A DNA stretch of 6,498 nt, taken from Natrinema soli. GTDB lineage: Archaea > Halobacteriota > Halobacteria > Halobacteriales > Natrialbaceae. Below, piece after piece: positions 1 through 4,767 of this stretch. Made by a program: the position numbers and the translations under genes. The stretch spans positions 1 to 6,498 of the forward strand of contig NZ_JAQIVI010000508.1 of NCBI RefSeq assembly GCF_028618695.1, read 5' to 3'. Every line of letters starts with the position of its first letter. Within the stretch, counting starts at the first letter, position 1. The notes under the pieces are model-generated. The model saw nothing but the letters and a program-made list of their open reading frames with translations, had not been told where the DNA came from and did not search any database.

Positions 1-298
1 CGCCGCGGTCGGCGTACCGGCGTTCGAGGCCGTTCGATCTGACGACGATCCGTGCGGCCGCTCGATCGGCGAGCGCTTCGATCGCCGTTCGACGGCAGGC
101 GGTCGCGTTCTCGAGGTCGCCGTCGCAGTCGGTCGCGTCGAGAACGAGCGTCTCGTCGTCGAACGATGCAGTACAGTCACACGACGAGGCAGTGTCGGTT
201 CGACTCCCGAACACGCCGCCGAGGGGCAGGTCGTCGATGACCGATCGAAGGCGCGTGGTCCCGTCCGGAGACATACCGGTGCTGGCAGCGGCATCCAT
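1..298 (-). CDS. N-terminus of a probable type II/IV secretion (type IV pilus-like) ATPase, cut by the window edge
   Basis: Partial gene: 99 codons are visible and the frame is open to base 1. The start is ATG at 298, one base after the stop of the upstream gene; a second in-frame ATG at 274 (residue 9) is possible. Neither has a clear Shine-Dalgarno, so coupling to the upstream gene is likely. Four cysteines lie close together: C40 and C42 (as C-D-C), C58 (TDCDGD) and C68 (TACRRT). This suggests a small metal-binding or disulfide module before the catalytic domain. The rest is acidic, with a predicted alpha/beta stretch from about 69 to 95 (AIEALADRAAARIVVRSNG). No Walker motif is present in the visible part. 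The ATPase assignment rests on my memory of haloarchaeal secretion-ATPase N-termini with this Cys pattern and on the two upstream genes, which I associate with such loci. It is an inference. Alternative: a small stand-alone Cys-cluster protein. Confidence 0.55.
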   Translation of the reverse strand, partial: MDAAASTGMSPDGTTRLRSVIDDLPLGGVFGSRTDTASSCDCTASFDDETLVLDATDCDGDLENATACRRTAIEALADRAAARIVVRSNGLERRYADRG

Positions 299-299
299 T

Positions 300-770
300 T
301 TAAACTCGAGCACGGGTGGCGACGACGATCGGCGTTCGGTTCTCGTCAGCTCGGAGCGATAACACGAGTTGCACCTCACCGGCTCCGTCGAGTTCGACCG
401 ATTCGTTGCCGTGTGGGTCGTTCCAGACCACTGGTTCGTCGATCACCCCCGTCCGCGTCGTTCCGTCCGCGAGAACGTACCGGACGGAGCTGTACCGTCC
501 GGTTTCCGCCACAGTGATCTCGAAGTGAGCGACGGCGTCGGTCGTGAGCGATCCTCGAGGCAATCGCACGTCGACGACTCGCCTGGGGTTCGGATGGTCG
601 TCGGGAGAGATCTCTTCCGTTTCCACGAGGGACGTCGCCGCATCGTCGATCGCCGCGATGCTCGTTTCGACCTGCCGTTGCGTGTTCAGCGATGCACCCC
701 GCTCGATCGCCGGGACGGCGAGTACGATGAGGGCGATCGCGAGCAGCACGGCGACGACGATCCGGATCAC
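300..770 (-). CDS. DUF7311-like protein with a single N-terminal membrane anchor, next to the secretion ATPase
   Basis: 156 aa. I choose GTG at 770 because it overlaps the upstream stop as GTGA, a typical coupled junction, and puts the hydrophobic helix at the N-terminus. The frame stays open upstream to an ATG at 899, but those 43 extra residues are Arg-rich and merely shadow the C-terminus of the upstream gene. Residues 3-20 (IVVAVLLAIALIVLAVPA) form one membrane segment. A helical stretch of about 30-52 and a mostly beta domain of about 63-156 follow, probably on the outer face. The shape (N-terminal hydrophobic helix, then a globular domain) resembles minor pilins, but there is no charged leader or prepilin peptidase site, so it is not an obvious processed pilin. 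I recognise it as the haloarchaeal DUF7311 family from memory. Function unknown; the operon suggests an accessory part of a pilus or secretion machine. It ends one base before the next gene's ATG. Confidence 0.75.
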   Translation of the reverse strand: MIRIVVAVLLAIALIVLAVPAIERGASLNTQRQVETSIAAIDDAATSLVETEEISPDDHPNPRRVVDVRLPRGSLTTDAVAHFEITVAETGRYSSVRYVLADGTTRTGVIDEPVVWNDPHGNESVELDGAGEVQLVLSLRADENRTPIVVATRARV

Positions 771-1594
771 GGGAGCTTCGACCGAAGGAACTCTACTACG
801 CCGCCTCCGGGTTCGTCGTCCTCGCTCGACGCCGCCCCCTCGTTCGACGCGGATCCCTCGCTCGAGCGGTCGCCGTTCGCCGGGTTCGCGAGCCGACAAT
901 CGATCGCGTCCTGTGTGGCCCGCCGTCCGCTCCAGGTGCTATCGGCGCTCGTCGCCGTCGAGTCCGCTCGATCGTCGGAACCGGGCCCGTCCTGTCGGTT
1001 CGGGCTCTCGCCTTCGCCGGTCGGTGCTGCGACGATCTCCGTTGCAGTCTGCTCGACGGAGCGCGAGCCATCGGCTTGCTCGTTCGCATCGATCGACGGT
1101 AGTGCCCCGCGACCGTATCCATCGGTGGCCGAGTCGGGAGCCGCGGCCGTCTTCCCTCGGATCCCCGCTCCGTCGCTATCGGACGGTTCCTCTCCGCCGT
1201 CGGCCGTCTTAGTTCCACGTTCGAGCGCGCCGCCGTCTCGATCGGTGGGGACAACCCTACCAACGCCGGAATCGCCGGTATCGCGAGAGTCGACAACGCG
1301 CTCGAGTTCGTCGATGCGGTGCTCGAGCCGATCGACGGCTGCGACGGCCCCGTTAGCCCGTCGTTCGACGGCCTCGTTGACTGATTCGACGGAACCGACG
1401 AGTCCGTCGAGCGCGTCGATCCGTCCCTCGAGATCGGCGATCCGTTGCTCGTGCGTGTCGATCCGTTCGGTGAGAGCCGCGAGGTCCTCGGTGAGGGACG
1501 CGGCGTTGCCGACGGCGGCCAGTTCGAGGTCGCCGTCGACGACCGCGCGTTCGACGGTCGACAGCCGCCGTTCGATGCGTTCGATATCGCTCAT
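767..1594 (-). CDS. DUF7310-like protein: N-terminal coiled coil and long low-complexity tail
   Basis: 275 aa, first gene of the operon. ATG at 1594 is chosen because the reading begins with a clean heptad helix (MSDIERIERRLSTVE) and a TTTAAA box lies 25 nt upstream, as expected for a leaderless transcript. The frame extends further to 1783, but that part translates the tandem repeat and is Arg/Pro-rich junk. Residues 1-103 are predicted coiled coil with regular Leu/Ile/Val positions (ERIDTHEQRIADLEGRIDAL; VDRLEHRIDELERVV). Residues 104-262 are Ser/Asp/Glu/Gly/Ala-rich and probably disordered. The last 13 residues (GGGVVEFLRSKLP) return to a short amphipathic helix that could be a docking peptide. 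There is no membrane segment or signal peptide, so it is probably cytoplasmic. I recognise the coiled-coil part as the haloarchaeal DUF7310 family from memory. No biochemical role can be assigned; its place before a membrane-anchored protein and a putative secretion ATPase suggests a scaffold or regulator. Confidence 0.78.
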   Translation of the reverse strand: MSDIERIERRLSTVERAVVDGDLELAAVGNAASLTEDLAALTERIDTHEQRIADLEGRIDALDGLVGSVESVNEAVERRANGAVAAVDRLEHRIDELERVVDSRDTGDSGVGRVVPTDRDGGALERGTKTADGGEEPSDSDGAGIRGKTAAAPDSATDGYGRGALPSIDANEQADGSRSVEQTATEIVAAPTGEGESPNRQDGPGSDDRADSTATSADSTWSGRRATQDAIDCRLANPANGDRSSEGSASNEGAASSEDDEPGGGVVEFLRSKLP

Positions 1595-1618
1595 GGAGAG
1601 CGTTGCCGCCCCTTCCCA

Positions 1619-1624
1619 TTTAAA
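1619..1624 (-). promoter_or_regulatory. TATA box of the DUF7310-DUF7311-ATPase operon
   Basis: TTTAAA lies 25 nt upstream of the ATG at 1594, the distance expected from an archaeal TATA box to the start site of a leaderless mRNA. No Shine-Dalgarno is seen in between. The 19-bp tandem repeats begin about 15 bp upstream, where BRE and regulator sites would be. Confidence 0.6.
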
Positions 1625-1630
1625 CTCTGA

Positions 1631-1711
1631 TCCGGATCGGGTTCGAATCGGCGAGTCGGGTTCGAATCGGCGAGTCGGGTCCGGATCGGCGAATCGGGTT
1701 CGGATCGGCAT
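1631..1711. repeat. Tandem 19-bp repeat next to the pilus-like operon promoter
   Basis: Units at 1639-1657, 1658-1676, 1677-1695 and a partial one from 1696. The plus-strand consensus is GGGTTCGRATCGGCGARTC. The first two units are identical, the third differs at a few bases, and the fourth breaks off after GGATCGGCAT. A fifth related core (TCCGGATCG) precedes the array at 1631. Each unit has a 6-bp core that is palindromic or nearly so: TCCGGA 1631, TTCGAA 1642, TTCGAA 1661, TCCGGA 1680, TTCGGA 1699. The last four are exactly 19 bp apart. The array ends just before the TTTAAA box, so it may be a multi-site operator; a replication-slippage product with no function is the alternative. Confidence 0.8.
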
Positions 1712-1768
1712 TTCGACCGGTCGCGTTCGTCGACTGTCACGCACCTCGGCTCGATCGCGTCTACTGGC

Positions 1769-1846
1769 GGCTATAGTAGCCACTGAAATCAGCGTCCACC
1801 TAATCGCGCGATAGCGTTGCGATCAGTGTGTGAATCGTTTCAGTGG
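1769..1846. other. Compound inverted-repeat element, possible structured RNA or dispersed palindromic element
   Basis: A 9-bp perfect inverted repeat, CCACTGAAA (1780-1788) and TTTCAGTGG (1838-1846), encloses a second pair, ATCGC (1803-1807) and GCGAT (1819-1823); the first of these also lies in the 10-bp palindrome ATCGCGCGAT (1803-1812). Immediately left is a short hairpin, GGCTA-TAG-TAGCC (1769-1781), which shares two bases with the outer stem, so the two folds compete. It lies far upstream of both flanking promoters and codes for nothing credible. It could be an untranslated RNA, a recombination or transposon-end remnant, or a protein-binding site. Confidence 0.4.
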
Positions 1847-1993
1847 GTACGAGAGTAATGCGGCGATCTGTTGGCACGTTCGGACGAATCGGTTGCCTAA
1901 TTGCGGCTCCCCATCGTTTCGATCGGTAAACCGCTCGTTCACTGCGGGCGATTCCATTGAATCAGTCGCAATTGGTCGAAACGGCCGGATCGG

Positions 1994-1998
1994 TATTT
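1994..1998 (+). promoter_or_regulatory. Candidate TATA element of the small membrane protein gene
   Basis: TATTT lies 32-36 bp before the ATG at 2030, which would give transcription starting a few bases upstream of the start codon. It is the best A/T-rich match at about the right distance. There is no Shine-Dalgarno before the ATG (context TCCCCCAATG). Confidence 0.35.
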
Positions 1999-2029
1999 GC
2001 GTCGTCGCCGAGAATACGTAACTCCCCCA

Positions 2030-2305
2030 ATGGCGAACCCACCCTCCCTCACCGACCGCCGGTCCGCCGACTCGAGCCCGTCGAGCGAACGCCGTGACGA
2101 CGAGCACGGCGCGCTCGAGCGAGCGACACCGGGGCTCGCCACGCCGATCCGCGCCGCGGGATTCTGGACGGCGATCGCAATGCCGATTCTGTACGTCCCC
2201 GTGCTCGCGACCGGGTTGTCGTCCTCGTTCGACGGACTCCTGTTTCTCGGCTTGCTCCTCGGCAACCTCCTCGCGCTGTACGTCGGCCACGCGCATCGAC
2301 GGTAG
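2030..2305 (+). CDS. Small two-helix membrane protein of unknown function
   Basis: 91 aa. ATG at 2030 is preferred over an in-frame ATG at 1997, because the extra residues (MRRRREYVTPP) read through the probable promoter area and are atypical. Residues 1-38 are polar, Ser/Asp/Glu/Arg-rich and probably disordered in the cytoplasm. Two hydrophobic segments follow: about 42-62 (RAAGFWTAIAMPILYVPVLA) and about 67-86 (FDGLLFLGLLLGNLLALYVG), with a short SSSF turn and a basic HAHRR end. This predicts a helical hairpin with both ends in the cytoplasm. The composition is good haloarchaeal coding and the gene is probably real and conserved, but I cannot name a family. The stop is 11 bp from the stop of the convergent EamA gene. 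Confidence 0.75.
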   Translation: MANPPSLTDRRSADSSPSSERRDDEHGALERATPGLATPIRAAGFWTAIAMPILYVPVLATGLSSSFDGLLFLGLLLGNLLALYVGHAHRR

Positions 2306-2316
2306 CGGCGCGCGGC

Positions 2317-3243
2317 TCACTCGCTCGAGCCTCGCGATCGAACGTGGCCGAACTCCCGTCGGATCGCCCGTCGTTTGACGAGGCAGAAACCGACCGCGAT
2401 GAGCCCGAATCCGAGCAGCGTCGCCGTATCGACCACTTCGCCGAGATAGAGCCAGCCGACCACCGCGGTGACGATCGGTGCGACGTACGAGACCATATTG
2501 ATCTCGACGGCCCCCAGTCGCTCGAGCAGGTCGAAGTAGACGAGAAAACCGATCGCGCTCGCGCCCAGCGAGAGGTAGGCCAGCGCGCCGATCGCCTCAG
2601 GGCGGATCCACGCGGCCGGCTCGAGCGGTTCGCGGATCGCGACGCTGACGAGGTGCAACATCAGCGTGCCGCCGAGCATCGACCAGGCCTCCATCGTCTC
2701 GATCGGCAGGGAGGTGTCGAAACGGCGGGTGAGGACGCTGCCGAGCGCGAACGCCGCCGCAGCGCAGAAAACGAGCCCCTTCGCCACGATGCCGGTCGCG
2801 AGTAGATTTGACGGATCCGGCCGAACGATGACCGCGACGCCGGCGAGGCCGACGACGACGGCGACGACGCCGACCGGGGAGAGGGCGTCTGCGGGGACCA
2901 GCGCTCGAGCGAACCCGGTGCTCAGAACCGGCGAGAGACTCACCAGGATAGCGGCGGCGGCCGCCGTGGTGTGCTGCTGACCGACGAACAGGAAGGCGTG
3001 GTAGGCCGCGATCAGGAGCACGGCGCCGACGGCGACCTGTCGCCACTCGGCCCCGTTACGAGGTCGCCACCGATCGACGGCGACCGCGGCGTAACCGAGC
3101 ATCACGACGCCGGCGACATCGTAGCGCAACGCCGCGAACAGGACCGGCGGGATATACGAGAGCCCCGCACTGATCGCGACGAACGCCGCGCCCCATAGCG
3201 TTGCGAGCGTCAGAAAGAGACCGATAGTTCGATATCGAGACAC
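2317..3243 (-). CDS. EamA/DMT-superfamily transporter
   Basis: 308 aa, the normal length for a ten-helix EamA permease made of two five-helix repeats. The first begins at residue 6 (IGLFLTLATLWGAAFVAIS, the usual LWGxxF opening); the second at about 150 (LATGIVAKGLVFCAAAAFAL). Typical marks include the helix-1 W17-G18-A19, R40 in the LRY/D region (ALRYDVAG), the SLSPV stretch (102-106) and the helix-9/10 segment with Y252 and P255 (SYVAPIVTAVVGWLYLGE). The C-terminus is basic and cytoplasmic (VKRRAIRREFGHVRSR). Such carriers export or take up small metabolites across the cytoplasmic membrane; the substrate cannot be read from sequence. The start is GTG at 3243; there is no Met nearby and the helix begins right after. 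Three inverted repeats sit on and upstream of the start, pointing to regulation. It faces the small membrane protein gene with only 11 bp between stops. Confidence 0.93.
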   Translation of the reverse strand: MSRYRTIGLFLTLATLWGAAFVAISAGLSYIPPVLFAALRYDVAGVVMLGYAAVAVDRWRPRNGAEWRQVAVGAVLLIAAYHAFLFVGQQHTTAAAAAILVSLSPVLSTGFARALVPADALSPVGVVAVVVGLAGVAVIVRPDPSNLLATGIVAKGLVFCAAAAFALGSVLTRRFDTSLPIETMEAWSMLGGTLMLHLVSVAIREPLEPAAWIRPEAIGALAYLSLGASAIGFLVYFDLLERLGAVEINMVSYVAPIVTAVVGWLYLGEVVDTATLLGFGLIAVGFCLVKRRAIRREFGHVRSRGSSE

Positions 3244-3289
3244 GGTGGCTGTCTCGGGAGAAATCTCCTATGCGTTTCGATTCGAAACG
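3236..3289 (-). promoter_or_regulatory. Start region of the EamA gene with three stacked inverted repeats (candidate operator)
   Basis: From far to near in transcription order: a perfect 17-bp palindrome CGTTTCGA-T-TCGAAACG at 3273-3289 (30-46 bp before the GTG); GGAGA-AA-TCTCC at 3257-3268 (14-25 bp before it); and CGAGACA-N7-TGTCTCG at 3236-3256, which straddles the GTG. A weak A/T-rich stretch (minus-strand CATAG, about 3269-3273) may be the TATA element, about 26-30 bp before the start. The 17-bp palindrome next to it is where a dimeric regulator would bind. Confidence 0.5.
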
Positions 3290-3403
3290 GCTCTCACGAG
3301 TCGCCGGCGAGTTATCTCCGTCGCGGTCGGAAAACGCGATCTACAGATACCGGAACACAGACGCCTCAGGACCGCCGGCTTTCGGTGCGGGATCTTCCGG
3401 CCC

Positions 3404-3769
3404 TTAGAGCGGCGGCCGTTCGCGGATCTCGGGTTCGTCCTCGGTCTGCCGGAACTGCTCGAGGAGGGGTTTGATGTCCTCGAATCCCTCTGCCAGCACG
3501 ATGTCGCCGCTTCGCAGGTCGTACTCGATGATGTCGTAATCCTCGAGCCGCGGCAGGTGGTTGTGGACGAGGGAGACGTAGACGCGCTGTCTGACCTCCT
3601 TATCGACCGCGCCGGCGTGAACGTCGAGCTCCCAGGCGGCGACCTGTGCGACGAGATCCTCGAGGTTCGCCGTTCGGTCGTCCGCCAACTGGTAGAGCAG
3701 GTACCGCCGTTCGGATTCCGCGAGGAGAGAGCACGCCGCTTCCATCCGACTGGCGTTCGTCTGGTTCAT
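3404..3769 (-). CDS. DUF7344-type winged-helix-like regulator candidate
   Basis: 121 aa. ATG at 3769 is chosen over a TTG at 3787 because a TAATA element lies 23-27 bp upstream of it, the right distance for a leaderless mRNA. The layout fits the short haloarchaeal DUF7344 family: a helix with SERRYLLYQLAD (19-30), a helix-turn-helix-like middle (LEDLVAQVAAWE, 36-47), a further helix with RQRVYVSLVHNHLPRLEDYDIIEYD (60-84) like the recognition helix and wing of small winged-helix proteins, then a beta end (SGDIVL) and a charged tail. DUF7344 proteins are common and usually uncharacterised; DNA binding is inferred from the fold-like pattern. There is no membrane segment. The gene stands alone, 160 bp upstream of the EamA transporter and in the same direction, so it is a natural but untested candidate regulator of that gene. 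Confidence 0.82.
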   Translation of the reverse strand: MNQTNASRMEAACSLLAESERRYLLYQLADDRTANLEDLVAQVAAWELDVHAGAVDKEVRQRVYVSLVHNHLPRLEDYDIIEYDLRSGDIVLAEGFEDIKPLLEQFRQTEDEPEIRERPPL

Positions 3770-3791
3770 ACCTTGACCAAGTACCAAGCGG

Positions 3792-3796
3792 TATTA
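3792..3796 (-). promoter_or_regulatory. TATA box of the DUF7344 gene
   Basis: TAATA on the minus strand (TGTAATACC context) lies 23-27 bp before the ATG at 3769. This supports a leaderless start there and argues against the TTG at 3787, which would be only 5-9 bp from the box. Confidence 0.5.
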
Positions 3797-4042
3797 CACC
3801 TACGGCCAACACAGATAGGGTCCGAACCGATCGGTCGAAACCGGAACCCCCTCTGGTCGGCAGTTCGGCTGTTTCAGCCACCAAATACCCAAACTAGTCC
3901 ATTTAAGCTGACCTTCACAATCAGTTGATTTTCCCGAGAGATGCGTACCGATACGACGTCGAACGGCTGACTCCCATGTGAAACAGTGTCATCTGTTACC
4001 ACGGGCGGTATCGTTAAGTGTACAAATAACCTACGCGTTGAC
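3797..4042. other. AT-richer divergent intergenic region with a second possible promoter
   Basis: It lies between the DUF7344 gene (minus) and the RNase H gene (plus). Besides the two assigned promoters it holds a plus-strand TTTAAG (3902-3907), a 12-bp inverted repeat AATCA-GT-TGATT (3919-3930), and a nine-codon frame from ATG 3941 to TGA 3970 (MRTDTTSNG). A transcript from TTTAAG would start at about 3930-3935, just before that ATG. This could be a tiny leader frame or chance; there is no Shine-Dalgarno. Confidence 0.3.
4014..4018 (+). promoter_or_regulatory. TATA box of the RNase H gene
   Basis: TTAAG (context CGTTAAGTG) lies 25-29 bp before the ATG at 4043, as expected for a leaderless mRNA. 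It supports that start over the upstream in-frame ATG at 3986. Confidence 0.5.
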
Positions 4043-4684
4043 ATGGCCGCTCACGGCCGGCCCGCACTGCGGGACTTGTTCGACGAGTCGCCCACGCCCC
4101 ACATTGCCCACCCCCCGCGGACCCACCATCGTGATTTCTACGTCGCAACCGACGGGTCCTTCCGGGACGCTGGCGGTGGGTTGGGTGCCGTTATCGAAAC
4201 GCGCGACGGCACGCGCGTCGCACGCGTCGCGACCGCGGATACGCCGCCGGACAACAACGTCGCCGAGTATCGGGCGTTGCATCTCGGACTGGACGTCCTC
4301 GCCGCTCGAGCGCCGCGAGACGCCGCCGTCGGCGTCCTCATCGACCACGACGCGCTCGCCAGCAACGTCAACAACGCCATCCTCGCGACCCAGCACCCCG
4401 ACGGGAAATCGCCCCGTCCGGTCACCGTCCCGACCGCGACGCAGTATCACTGGCGCGGCATCCAGGCCCGACTCAACGGGTTCGACGAGGTCCGAGCCGC
4501 CCGCATCGACAGCGATCAGAACCCCGCACACCCCCTCGCGAACACGCCGGAACGGTACTATCACGTCAATCGGGAACCCGATCGCTGCGTCCTGCCCGAA
4601 ACGCCGGAGCCGACCACGGCCGAGTTCCCGCCGCCGTCCAGAAACGGCGGCAACGGCGGCAACGGCGGTCGCGCCTCGGACTGA
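4043..4684 (+). CDS. rnhA: RNase H-fold protein, ribonuclease HI family
   Basis: 213 aa. ATG at 4043 is chosen for the TATA element 25-29 bp upstream; 19 further in-frame residues back to 3986 would cross the promoter. Residues 1-31 are a polar N-terminal extension. The RNase H fold begins at 32 (FYVATDGSF) with D37 in the TDGS motif, then beta strands LGAVIETRDGTRVARVAT, E75 in NNVAEYRALHLGL, and D103 in VLIDHDALASNV. These match the first three carboxylates of the D-E-D-D centre that cleaves RNA in RNA-DNA hybrids. At the fourth position, where N..(C/A)D.LA is usual, the protein has NPAHPLAN, so H163 stands where Asp is expected. After about residue 185 comes a Pro-rich tail ending in three NGG repeats (201-209). 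It probably acts on RNA-DNA hybrids in the cytoplasm if active. The symbol is provisional. It leads a co-directional group with the DUF2240 and 130-aa genes. Confidence 0.82.
   Translation: MAAHGRPALRDLFDESPTPHIAHPPRTHHRDFYVATDGSFRDAGGGLGAVIETRDGTRVARVATADTPPDNNVAEYRALHLGLDVLAARAPRDAAVGVLIDHDALASNVNNAILATQHPDGKSPRPVTVPTATQYHWRGIQARLNGFDEVRAARIDSDQNPAHPLANTPERYYHVNREPDRCVLPETPEPTTAEFPPPSRNGGNGGNGGRASD
4643..4669 (+). repeat. Three tandem 9-bp units encoding Asn-Gly-Gly at the RNase H C-terminus
   Basis: AACGGCGGC, AACGGCGGC and AACGGCGGT in frame give NGGNGGNGG (residues 201-209), four residues from the end. Perfect short units like these change number by slippage, and the tail is probably flexible. 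Confidence 0.8.
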
Positions 4685-4705
4685 TCACGGGCCGGCGACC
4701 GTGAT
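4684..4705 (+). terminator. Hairpin after the RNase H stop, weak terminator candidate
   Basis: ATCACGG (4684-4690) pairs with CCGTGAT (4699-4705) around an 8-nt loop, starting on the last base of the stop codon. No T-run follows directly; the next T-rich stretch is TCATCGTTTTCT at about 4731-4742. That stretch is also about 25-30 bp before the ATG at 4768 and could be that gene's TATA-like element. Termination here is uncertain; partial read-through into the DUF2240 gene is possible. Confidence 0.25.
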
Positions 4706-4767
4706 TCCGGAGGCGGGACCGCACGGAACCGTCATCGTTTTCTCACCGCTCGAGAGAGTCGTCTCCG

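Larger units (their letters stand above)
1595..2029. other. 435-bp intergenic region between divergent transcription units
   Basis: It separates the minus-strand pilus-like operon from the plus-strand small membrane protein. It holds the operon TATA box, the 19-bp tandem array, a foldable element at 1769-1846, a small inverted repeat GATTC-CATT-GAATC (1950-1963) and a TATA-like TATTT at 1994-1998. GC content falls in the right half. A 63-codon GTG-initiated frame (1830-2021) is open, but its composition (few Asp/Glu, scattered Cys, Asn and Ser) is unlike haloarchaeal proteins, so I see no gene here. Confidence 0.7.

Noticed and set aside
1639..1676. GGGTTCGAATC in the tandem repeat looks like a tRNA T-loop, suggesting a tRNA or att site
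   Set aside because: The flanking bases do not pair as a T-stem, no anticodon or acceptor arm is present, and the motif recurs every 19 bp as part of the tandem unit.
1631..1711. CRISPR array
   Set aside because: The 19-bp units are directly adjacent with no spacers between them, and no cas gene is present.
369..1814. Long plus-strand frame (481 codons) antisense to the left operon
   Set aside because: It is Ser/Arg/Pro-rich with no acidic bias and lies opposite three genes with good composition, clean junctions and a promoter. High-GC DNA produces such shadow frames.
1951..1961. ATTCCATTGAA also occurs at 5822-5832 inside the inverted-repeat core
   Set aside because: Eleven shared bases in two AT-richer intergenic stretches with unrelated flanks are most likely chance or a weak shared palindrome; not enough to call a repeat family.
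1823..2320. Minus-strand 165-codon frame
   Set aside because: Arg-rich shadow opposite the small membrane protein and its upstream region; the plus strand gives a sensible two-helix protein.
3245..3928. Plus-strand 227-codon frame
   Set aside because: It is antisense to the DUF7344 gene and runs through that gene's promoter and intergenic DNA. The minus-strand reading has a family match and a leaderless promoter.
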